From the NCBI RefSeq assembly GCF_964355755.1, contig NC_092678.1:15038922-15102921 (forward strand): 64,000 bases of DNA, in the 5' to 3' direction. The DNA comes from Antedon mediterranea (taxonomy: Eukaryota; Echinodermata; Crinoidea; Comatulida; Antedonidae). The stretch's first letter is position 1, and the number at the start of each line of letters is the position of its first letter. The notes below the pieces were generated by a model. The model made no database searches, had not been told where the DNA came from, and saw only the letters and a list, made by a program, of their open reading frames with translations. Shown here piece after piece: positions 11,701-23,700 of the stretch. A program made the position numbers and the translations under genes.

Positions 11701-14700
11701 AACCGATTTTCAGCGATCAAAAACAATTATCGTAGGAGGAGATAGGAAAATGCGAAGCATCCTCGCATTATTGTATGCGGGTATTTTTCAAGATGGACAT
11801 GCATTAGACAGTGTATACCACGATCGGAAAACACCCCTATTTGGAGCAAATCGTTGAACCTAAATTCGTTTTAATCGTCAATAACTAATTTTCGAACTCA
11901 ATTAGTAAACAGGGTTACATCAGGTGGTTAAAATCAGTATCGAAAGTACGAACCAACTTTATATACCATCGAGTAAAAATTCTAGAAGTAAGGCGCGATT
12001 GACCGAATTTTGCCCTTACGTAAATTTATATATAGATACTGTAGTGTTAATATAGTGGAATTGAAAATTAGAATATATAGTTCAATACAACACTTGAGTT
12101 AGATGATTATATAATTAGAAAATTGATTGGGCATTTGTCGATGTAGGCCTATACTAGAATTAGAAACACACTACAAAAACATATTTGGATTAGCGAATCA
12201 TATGTAGGCCTAGTTGATATTGAGAAAATCACTACTAGTACTACTATCTATTAAGAGCCATTGTCTGTAAGAATCAAAGAAATATCAAAAAAAGTGGCAG
12301 ACTAAAAAAAATGGATTTCTTTCAAATTTTGCACATGGCTATATATGTGTTGAGAGAAATCAAATATGAAGTATTTTTTATTTCACACGTATATTTCCAT
12401 GGCAACGGCCAAATTTATGTTTTTGACAAATTTTGTCCTTTTTTAAGGTTTTTTAAAATGGATATTGGCACTACTTTGATGAACGATATTTTTGTGTTGT
12501 TCATTTAATTATAAAAAATAATTAGTGTATGCATAATAACAATGCATTGTGTACCTGTTTCAAAATTTTTTATTTTTTTTTATTTCATACTTTGGGAGAT
12601 ACCATTTATTTAAAAAGGGGTGTTTTTCACTTTTTTTAAATTGTTCAATGCAACTAAACTTTACTTCACCATAACGCCCAAAGTGGTGTATTTTTTTAGC
12701 TGATTTATTACAAATAGGTAGTTCTAATGTTTAATAATTGATTTCTAAAATAAAATACTGGGGTAAATTTAAAATCTACAAGCAGTGTTGCGAGAAACAT
12801 AGGCATTTTTATATAAAAAAAAAACATGGTATATTAGTAAAAACATTTTATTTTCTTTGATTATTTGATTTGAAACTCATTGGTCAGAAAAATTCTTAAT
12901 GTTTTATATAGTTCTAGTTGTGTTGTGAGAAAAAAAATTAATTTTTAATTATAGATTCTGTAATTCCCAGTTTTAATGTCATTTTATAGGTTATATCCTC
13001 TGGAAATTTGAATAAATTATCAGATCGTTGTGAATTTTAATCTTTGCAACAGATTACTCCTCTCTTATTTTGAAGCTCCTCTTTCATTTGTTTACTTCTT
13101 TTATTTGCTAACCTAAGCAGATCCCACATGCCCATCCACCACCACTTTCGACTACCACCCCTCCCCACCCCCACCCCGACTATAACCACAAAAAGATAAA
13201 CTGCAACACTTTGGTCGATCATCCACTATAGAGTGTCAAATGCATGCATTCAAGCACCACCCACACTGCCGCTACTATCGCCCCAATGAATAGACGGATT
13301 CAAACTCCTCCATCCCACCACCTCCCCCTTTTCTCCAAGCCCCCACCCACCCCAAGTTAAAAATTGCAATGCAAAAGATAGGACATAAAGTTAAGTTTTT
13401 AGACCCTCGCCTTCAACCACCTAACTATTTAAAAGTCCTGGATCCACCACTTTCCCCTCCCCAAAATAGAACCAATCAAAAGTCAATGATATACTCAGGT
13501 ATGTTAATGCTACATAACAAATATTGAAGCCCTGATTTGAAATTTCATTTCATTTAAGGTCAGCATGTAAAATATCACACTTTATTATTAAATATTGGTT
13601 TTAAATTCTATATTTTTTTTACTGTGATGGTTGGATTCAGTAATAACTATTAATTAATAATTATCTGATAATTATTTATTTTCCCTTAGTTATGCATAGC
13701 AACAGTTACTATGGTAACTAAAAATGAGATATTCTTTAGATTTTGCATATTTATCTCATACAAATTTAAATTTGTAGATTATTAGCAGGCATGCCTTATT
13801 TGCATTTTCAAATTACCGTTTCACAAGGTCATATTCGTAAGCACTTTCTTCTGTGATTATTTTTATTCATGAAAACCCCATATTTTATTTACAGCGGCCA
13901 CCTCCCTTAACGGACGCACTTTGAAAAGCCTGTTTGTTCTTCCTATCTAATTAGTGCATTTGGTGCTTACCGTAAGCAGCTGCGAGCACCTCTTTATACT
14001 AAAAATGAGATTTTTTGTAAGAGGCCAATCGAAAAATGTGATACTTATTGCATGGACCTATGAATTAGAGGTGCATGTTTATTGTATTTCTTTATATATT
14101 AGCTTTATTTTGAAGAGGTTTTAAAAACATTACTGTGAAGAGATGAGAAAACTAGACAGATTTTGACCGACCATTTTTCATATGATAAAAGTTTTTAAAA
14201 TTTGTCTGAAAATGCTAAAAAATACTAAACCACCTGATTATAAATAATAATATGCCTACAATTAGCTGGAAAATTGAGAGGCTCGTTTCTTTAAGAATAT
14301 CGTATATAGCCATAATAAGTGATTTTGGCCCTTTATCGGCAGAACCTCCCGTAAGGGGTCACCGCCCGTAAGCGGCCACTTTTCTAGGTCCCGAGGGTGG
14401 CCACTTACGGGAGGTTCAACTGTATTTAACAAAACAATTATCCTTAGTTACGCATAGAAACAGGTTCTAAGATAACATAAATAATACATTTTGACATAAC
14501 TTGACCCAAAAAATGACCCTTTCACAAGGTCAGACATTTTCTGGGATTCAGTAGATAAGTAAATTTGGGAAAAGGTAGTAAAGCTATGTAATCAATTGTT
14601 TGTAGTCATGAAACCCCATATTAAAAATATTGTACTTAGTTACGTATAGAAACAGTTGCTACAATACACTATAGGTAAAATGTTGATGTCATTTGACCTC

Positions 14701-17700
14701 AATATGTAAAATTTTTTTTTTTCATGAAACTCCATATTTAATTTTTTTTTTAATATCATTTGTTACGTAAACAGGTTTAAGATAACACTAAAGGTAATTT
14801 TTTTAAACCTTTATTCAGATTCGTCAAGACTTTCTTTCTGAGATTATTAGGATTCAGTATTTAAAGTAAATTTGGCAAAAAGTAGAAATGTAAAACTATG
14901 TAGAAAAAATGTTTTTTATTTATGAAAAACCCCTTATTTTTTTTAAATTTTCGCATAGAAACAGTTACTATGGTAAAATGTTGACCTCAAAATGAATGAA
15001 TTTACAAGGTCAAGTTTGTCATTAATGGAATGCAGTAGAAGTAAAATTGAGAAACATGTACAAATGCAATCAATTCTTTGTATTTATAAAAACGCAATTT
15101 TTTACGTTTTTTTTTAAATTACTTTCCTTAGTTACACATAGAAATGGTTGCTAAGGTAACACTATAGGTAAAATATGAAAATTGTTGAGAATTGTTATGA
15201 ACTATCTTGTAAATTTTGATCAAATATTAATAGTTGTAGTAAAGTGGGGACCTGTCCTATTTTGCATTCTGACCCCTTTTGACCTCAAATGACCTATTTA
15301 CAAGGTCAGATTTTTTGGGAGGTCTTTCTGTATCTCTTTACACAAAATAGATTTAAAAATTTATAAAAACTATTGACTCAATTATTTCCAAGTTTAACAT
15401 TATTTTCCATCAACTAAATATTTCAATGCAAAATACTGTTTTTCTGGCAATTAATTGAAATAAACCTGGCAACACATTCTCCTATTTTATCTAAACTATT
15501 CGTATGACTCTAGTAGCATTATGACAAGCCATATATACATTTTATTATTGGATTAGCCATATTTAAATTGTGTTTCATGTGTTTTGTTTGTTGATATTTT
15601 GTTATATTTTTTGCATTTTTCGTATTTTCCTGCCAACACAAAACCTATGTACGAAATTTACCCCAGTGTTTTTTTCGTGATTATTGTTGACAAACCTATT
15701 GACTATCAAATTAAAAAACCTCATTGATTTAAAAACACCACTTTGGAAGTTATAGGTACGTTTATGAGGTATACTTTTATAAAAAAAATATTTTTTAAAA
15801 ACACCCCTTTTTAAAATAATGGTATCAACCAAACTCCATTTTGTAATTTTTTTTTTTCTATATTAAATGGAACTCAATACATGTTGTTTACACTGCTATA
15901 AACAAAAACTGTATACTGTAAGTATTTTTGGTTAAAATAAGTATACAAGTTTGTACTTTTTCACTATAGAAAATCTGTGAAAAATGGCAAAAACATCAAA
16001 ATTTGGATAATTGACCGTTGTCATGGCAACGGAGGCTAAAAATTAAAATGAATGTTGTAGATATGCTTTTTATTGAAATGTCTATTCATGGTAAAAATTT
16101 GAGAGAAATCCATTTTTTTACATCTGCCACCAAATCTTTGATTTTTACAGACAATGGCTCTTAAGTTGTGTCTACTAGGCTACTCTACTTGCTTTGATCC
16201 TAGCCCATAAGAGTAGGCTACTCTACTACTTACAGGGCTTAAAGATAGTAGCCTAGGTAGGCCTATATTACAACCCTCTCTCTGTCTACCTAGGCTAGGC
16301 CTAATTAGTTTAGGCTAGCCTAGGCCTGACTGAGGAAGGAGCCTACATGCTTCTAGGCTCCTTGCTAGCCTAGCCCCTACTAAGTACTATACTAGCCTAG
16401 CTCGGCCTAGCTAAACCTCTAAAGCTAGGCCAGCTAGAGTAGTAGAGGCCTGGCTGAGGCTAGGCCTAGTCCTAGGCCTATGCTAATAATATAATAATTA
16501 TTACAATACAAGACGAACAAATGGGATCCTTACCGTGTACACATCATTTTCTGTGTGTTTAATTTTAGTAATAATAAACCGATAATGTGGATTTAAATTG
16601 TGTAGAAAGAAGAAGACGATATGAGACGTCATGACAGTTGATTTTTTTTCAAAGAACGGCGCCAGAGAGAAGTCAGCGGATCAACCTTCTTTTATTGGTT
16701 TATATCTCAAAGCATGTGATCACATGGGGCACGAGGGCGGACCATGATCAAATAATGACCTTAATAATAATAGATAGTTTGAATTTGTCTTGTATGTCTT
16801 GTATTAGTCTAGCCCGTATTTTTTGTCGAATATACGCCCCGGGGTAGTTTTGTTGAGGGACTTTTTAGGGGAAGTTTATTTGAGGGAGGTGTTTATTTAC
16901 TAATTTGATTTTAGTTACTTTTTGTTTTTGTTCAGGCACTTTCAACACAAGCTTTTGCTTTTTAGAAATTGTGCCTCCTTCATAATATTGTTTTATTCAT
17001 TTTAAAGATGAGAAAAAAATTGTATTGTTTTAACTATCTTTCTTCTCGTCATGAATTTTGTATTATATTATTTATTTTGTATATTATGGGCGGAATTTAT
17101 TCGAAGAAGAAGGATAAATAAACGCCCGGGGCGTTTGATCGAGGGATTTTTTATTCTAAATTACGTTCCACTGTGGGTGAGAGAGGAGTTTATTCGAGGC
17201 CGGGACCAATATAAGAGCGGTAGCGATTTTTCGCATAAATGGTGTGTCGATACCAATAATACTTATTGATAGGTATAGAAGGTTAAAATTGAATTCCAGA
17301 CAAGTCCAAGTTTATATTTATATAAATCATAAGGTTTTTAGTTTTTAAAGCTCCACATGTTTAGCAACCATAGGATAAATTCAACTCATGGCATATGAGT
17401 GCTAAACATGTTTAGCTAGTGACATGTTTATACACGATCTTATAGGCTAAATACGTAACCAACATGTTTTAAAGCTCCACGTGTTTAGCTGATTATCCAG
17501 CAGCTCTACATGTTTAATTGACCCATGCGTGGAGCCTATGCTTGGAGCTTTAAATTAATACAGACATAATCCTATACAGGCAAGCTAAACGCTTGCTAAA
17601 CGATTGCTAAACGTGTTTATTCCTAAACATGTGGATAAATTCAACACGTATGAGACACGTTGAATGCTAAACACGTGGAGCAATACAACACATCAGTCTA

Positions 17701-20700
17701 CACGTGTTTATATTTTAAACTGCTTGTAGGTTAAACACGTTTAAAAGCTCCACGTTGTTTTTAAAGTGTAGGACGGAAACACCCCGCTTCATGAATACTT
17801 GCGTTCAAATAAACCTACCTTAGAAATAGTAGACTATCTTAGGAAACAAGGTGCTTCAATAACAGCACAAAATAAGGTACAGTAATATAGGGTTACAGAT
17901 AAGTTATTATGATTACACCTTTAACGTACGTATGATCTGCAACGGAACAATATCTTATCCACTTATTTTATATCATTACGATTGATTGAAGTTATTTAGA
18001 ATTACTTGTTGCAATAATTATTTAGTAGAAAGTAAACAAGATCCTACCGTTATTGTAAGATTGGTATATCGACTATGTTTTATGTGGACATGTCATTATA
18101 AAAGAGCTGAAATTAGAATCATGACAGAAAGCAATGTTCACGTTAACCTGTATGCATAACCTACACGATTATGATTTCCTTTATTATTCTGTAAAATTAC
18201 AATATAAGAGACAATTGATATAATTCGGTCTACGTTCACAGGATATGCATAAGAAAAACGTTTTATTTAATTTTCTTTGTAGGTATTGTTTATCATTATC
18301 TAACTATAATTATTTGCTGCAATACACTGTTTGTATAAACTTCATGATTATAATTTCTTGAAAGGACGGAAACACCCCGCTGCATGAATACATGCGTTCA
18401 AATGAACCTATCTTAGAAGTAGTAGACTATCTCACGAAGCAAGGTGCATCCGTAACAGCACTAAATAAGGTAATAATGGGCTAGAGATCATTTCAAAATA
18501 AGGGAATGCATAGACAATTGATATACTTCGGTCTACGTTCACAACATATGCACCAGCAAACATTTTATTTCAATTTTTGTGTGTATTATTATCATTACCT
18601 AACTATAATTATTTCCTTCAATACACTGTTTGTATAAACTTCATGATTATAATTTCTCTATAGGACGGAAACACCCCGCTGCATGAATACATGCGTTCAA
18701 ATGAACCTACCTTAGAAGTAGTAGACTATCTCACGAAGCAAGGGGCATCCGTAACAGCACTAAATAAGGTAATTATATGGCTACAGATAAGTTATATGAT
18801 TACACCCAACGTCGGCGAAATTATGTTTATTTATCTATTTTTGATCTCATTTAAAAATGTAATGTTTTTGTGTGATGTCACTTACAAGAATGGAATCAAA
18901 ATAATCAATAAGGATACGAATGAATTATGACTGGAAGAACACGCCGCAGAATGTTCAAACGTTTCTATTCCAGTACGAATACCACTTTCAATTACAACCT
19001 AACTATCTCATATTGCATCTTGCATAACACTCAACATCTCCTTACCACAATACTAATTTTCGAATAGATTCCAATATATTCATGGTATGTGCAACTGTTA
19101 TTTTTTACTTTTAATAATAAACGTTGTCATAATATTTTGTTTTCTCTATAGGACGGAAACACCCCGCTGCATGAATACATGCGTTCAAATAAACCTACTT
19201 TGGAAGTAGTAAACTATCTCAGGAAACAAGGTGCTTCAATAACAGCACAAAATAAGGTGATATAAGTCTAGAAATAATTTATATGATTACACCTATAACG
19301 TACGTATGGTCTGCGCCGCAAATATATTTTATCCACTTTATTTCATATCATAATTATTACAACTAGATGGTACGCTCGCTTCGCTCGCGTACCATCTAGG
19401 TCGTGCCCACAGATGGTTCTCGAATACATAATAATTTCAGCGTTAAAAAACTGGCGATTTCAAATGTACGTACCGCAGGACAATAATACATGTCGTTTAC
19501 AGGAACGAATAAATAGACACTGTGATTTATGTACTGAACTAAAATTAGCACCCTGGGAATTACTTCCGAAAGAGAAACTTGTCACAAAATGAGACCAATT
19601 GTTTAAGTCAAATTTAAACAAACTTAATTTGTGTTTTGTATGTAACATTAGGGTTGAGGGATGGGAAAGAGGATGGGTGCAAAGAGGAACAATTTTTAAA
19701 TATATTCTTTATCCATGTAGTAACGAAATATTAATTGTTTTCATGTTTTACAAATAATATAACACTAAACACCGTAAAACATTGCGATGTAATACTTTGT
19801 TGAAACTATCACCGTCCTAGTCGATTGAAATAGTATAGTACATGTAACGATACATCACTACGACGTGTATAATATGTTTATATAATGTAAAACAATTTGT
19901 GAAAACCACCCCTATTCGTGGCAAATCATAAATTCGAGTAATAAATATTAAATTATCTAACTCAACTTAATGATAGGCCTAATGGGTTTCAATTGTTTCT
20001 TAGAGCCAATTCATACTTAAGTTGGTTCCTAACCCTACCCACCAAAGTTGTTTTGCGTTTAGGGCATGTGATGCACCGTAGGCCTATCTTCTACTGGCTT
20101 TACAACGCTACTCATGCCAGTGAGGGAAGGGTGATGCTGTCATGTGGGTGGTTTAACTGCAATAATAAAGATTTGTACATAATATACGGCGACTTAAAAC
20201 GCTAGCTCATTATCCGTTAACAAATATCTATATCCAACCTCTGCAGCACAGATTGAAAAAAAAATGGATCGAATTTCTGTTATGAGTATACAGTACTTGC
20301 CTTTACGACGCCTGAGGGAATAGACACTTGTGGAACAGAGATTGGAATGTTCCATTCATTTCAAATCAATACATTTGCATAAACGTATATTAAATCTATC
20401 AAAATATTATTTTTTTAAGAAAATCGGCCTGTCTTCAACATTATGATACTGTACTCGAGCTGTTCAACCGGTTTTCAGCTATTAAAAACAATTATCGTAG
20501 GAGGAGATAGGAAAATGCGAAGCCTCCTCGCATTTTTGTGGCGGGTATTTTTCAAGATGGACATCCATTAGACAGTGTATACCACGATCGGAAAACACCC
20601 CTATTTGGGGCAAATTGTTTAACCTAAATTCGTTTTAATCGTCAATAACTAATTATCTAACTTAATTTAATTAGTAAACAGGGTTACATCAGGCGGTTAA

Positions 20701-23700
20701 AATTAGTACCGAAAGTACGAACCAACTTTATATACCATCAAGTAAAAATTCTAAAAGTAAGGCGCGATTTACCGAATTTTGCCCTTACGTAAATTTATAT
20801 ATAGATTGATTGAGTTATTTAGAATGACTTGCTGCAATAATTATTGAGTAGTAATTAAACAAGATCCTACAATTATTGTGAGATTGGTATATTGAGCAAT
20901 GAAATTATTAATGGTTTAAATAGTTTTATGTGGACATGTCATTATAGATTTGTTGAATTTAGAATAATGACAAAAAACAATGTTCACATTAACCTAAACT
21001 ACACAATTATGATTTATTTTTTCTTTTCTTGGATTTTTCTTTACCTTTCATTAACATTTCAAAATTAAGGAATGCACAGAAAATTTATATAATTCAGTCT
21101 TCGTCCACAACATAGGCACCAGCAAAACCTTTTATTTCAATATATTTGTGTATTATTTATCATAATCTAACTATAACTATTTGCTACAATAACCTGTTTG
21201 TATAAACTCCATGATCATAATTTCTTTATAGGACTGAAACACCCCACAGCATGAACAGTCATTTGAATTATAGTTGTTTTGTTTTTTCAAAAACACATAA
21301 TCCAAATTATAGCAAATTGACTACGTCGCCCATGTGCCATGCATGTACACTATATACTAGTACAAAAATGCCTTTCATTAAATGTTACTTTAAACTTAAT
21401 TGGAAATACTGTTAAAAACAAAATAAATTTGTTAACATTAATTTTAAATACAATAACTTTATTGGGTGAATTAGTTCCCTTTGAAGAGACGTAGTTTATT
21501 ATTGCCTGAGTTATAACCAGATTGAGGAAGCAGTTATTTTGTATGGAATGGATTTTTTACTATTTAAATTAAATAGTATATAGTGTATGGTAATGATAGT
21601 TAATTATTATCGGGCTTATCATATCTTTTTTACTTTTTTTAAGTCAAAAAAGGCGTACAATTAGTTTGGTAAATTATGTGTATTTATCTGTTTTTACCCC
21701 ATTTAAAAATGTAATGTTTTGGTGTGATGTAACTTACAACAATGGCATCAAAATATTTAATAATGATACGAATGAATTATGACAGGAAGAACACGCCGCG
21801 GAATTTTCAAACGTTTCTATTCCAGTACGAATACTACTTATAACTAGAAAGTCACTCCAAAAGTGCATACATCCGCCTACTGTAAAATTCTCCTCCTCGT
21901 CGTCGTCAAAGCAAACTCTTGATCAGAGCGTGGCTTCTCTAACAGCATTCTGAAACCGTCTCCTGTCCTCTGTCATCCTACTTGCTTGCTCCATAGAGCC
22001 AAACACATCTGTTATATTATTTTCCCATTTGCATCTTGGTCCTCCTCTTCTTCTCTTCCCTGGAATTTAAGCCTCCAACACTCTCTTCTCCATTCCATCT
22101 TGCCGCTTAATGTTGCCAAAATTCTCCTACATAAGATTTCTCCGGGAAAAAAAATATATTTTTATATTTGTGTGTGTCTTAATGCTGTTTGTGATTTAGG
22201 CTAATTTCACTAAAAACATGTGTATGCGCGTTTAGTGTAATGGTTATGTAACACGCGTTTCAATTAACAATAGCTTCAGTTGACTAACAATAGAACAGCA
22301 ACGCGAAAATCAAACGAGTGAATTTGAAAACAAATTGGTTTCTTAAACTACTGGCATCAACAGGTGTACATTAAATCAAATTATGTTTTAAAATTACAAA
22401 TCACAAAAAAAACCATTGCGTCTTGTACAAAAATGAAGTTTGTACAATTTCAGTTTACTTGTTACTTTATTTATATTAAAATTTTGTACTTTCTTTTAAC
22501 ACTAGAAGGTCTGAAAAGTATATTAAAATGTGGTCCAGAATTACGACCATGGTCCCAAATGGTTCCAATATAATGGAATGGTCCTTGACCACATATATAT
22601 CTGTACATTTATTTTGGTAAAGATCTTGTTACTTTTTACTTTTTGAGTAGTCCTGTTAACAAACAAACGCGATCGATTACATATACCTCCTTGGCGGAGG
22701 TAAATTACAACCTAACTATCTCATACTATTGCATCTTGCAAAAAACTCAACTTCTCCTTAACACAATACAGTACTAATTTTTGAATAATTTCCAATAATA
22801 TGGTACTGATGTTTTTTACGTTTAATAATCCTTTTATAATACACTGGCCTCAAATGTTTATAATTCTATCTTATTTAGAAACAAATGTAAGTAAACTTAC
22901 CAATTCGATCATTATCAAACAATTTGAAAACATTCGAAAGCACATACATTTGTCTTGGCTATACTAAAAGTAGCTTCCCAGATGACTACATCATCATGGG
23001 AATCACTCCAGAATCATCAACTTTAACCAGAATTGCGAAAATAACACATCTGACGTGTATGATGCATAGAGTGGGCTGAAATTGTTTAGTACGCGAATGA
23101 CCTACATATTTAATTTACTTTTATGTTTATAGGAAGGAAAAACAGCAGTATCTATTTTAGAAGAAAATACGCAAATAGAACAAACGAAACAAATGATGAT
23201 TTTAGAGTATTTTGACAGTAAGTTAAAAATATTATATTAAATTATTAGAACTCGTCACTTTGACGAGTTCGAGTTATCCGTGGACACGCCACATCCACAT
23301 ACGTTAAACAATATAAACGTCGACAAATATTATGCCATCCTATGACATGAATTATGTTATATGTTTAGAGTGTTGAATGGTACCTATATCATTAAGGTAT
23401 TATAACACTATTTACAAAATACACTGTATATGTTATATACAGTGTAGCATATATGAAAGTTTTAACATGATTGCGTCATCAAACAACATGAAATACGTAG
23501 ATAGCAATTTTTGAAGGAAATTATCATAGCAAAAGCATAACAACGTGTTGAAGAAAGTTGGATACGTAGAATATTGAAGCGCACTCTTTTAAATGTCACG
23601 AACTATGACGCAAAATATGAAAATACGACTTTTATAATTCAACCATATGACCATATGGCCATATGATGACGTCACACTATCCGATGGACATAATTTGTAC

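Larger units (their letters stand above)
12255..16160. mobile_element. 3.9-kb foldback/TIR element flanked by TTAA
   Basis: Both ends read GAGCCATTGTCTGTAA in inverted orientation, next to TTAA on each side (12,251-12,254 and 16,161-16,164). The inverted similarity continues raggedly for roughly 500-650 bp inward: TGGATTTCT, CCATGGCAACGG, AACACCCCTTTTT, CCAAAGTGGTGT and GGGGTAAATTT words pair across the element. The interior has no gene. TTAA duplication is used by piggyBac and Kolobok families, but the terminus does not match a family I know. Confidence 0.65.
8651..17768. mobile_element. 9.1-kb TA-flanked DNA transposon with subterminal repeat arrays (CMC/Mirage-like?)
   Basis: The intron upstream of the gene A ankyrin exons is shared at several sites and ends TTTCTTTATAG/GACGG. 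Here it is cut after TTTCTTTATA, and the rest (G/GACGG) resumes after TA at 17,769. The inserted DNA starts CACTGTAAAAACGGCGT and ends, reverse-complemented, CACTTTAAAAACAACGT (14 of 17 match), flanked by a TA duplication. Inside both ends lie arrays of GTTTAGC/ACATGTTTAG-type motifs. CACT-type termini with subterminal arrays are typical of the CACTA/Mirage/Chapaev group, and TA duplications have been ascribed to Mirage. I identify no transposase for that group. A Helitron, a foldback element and two minus-strand exons lie inside. Boundaries are strong; the superfamily is tentative. Confidence 0.75.
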
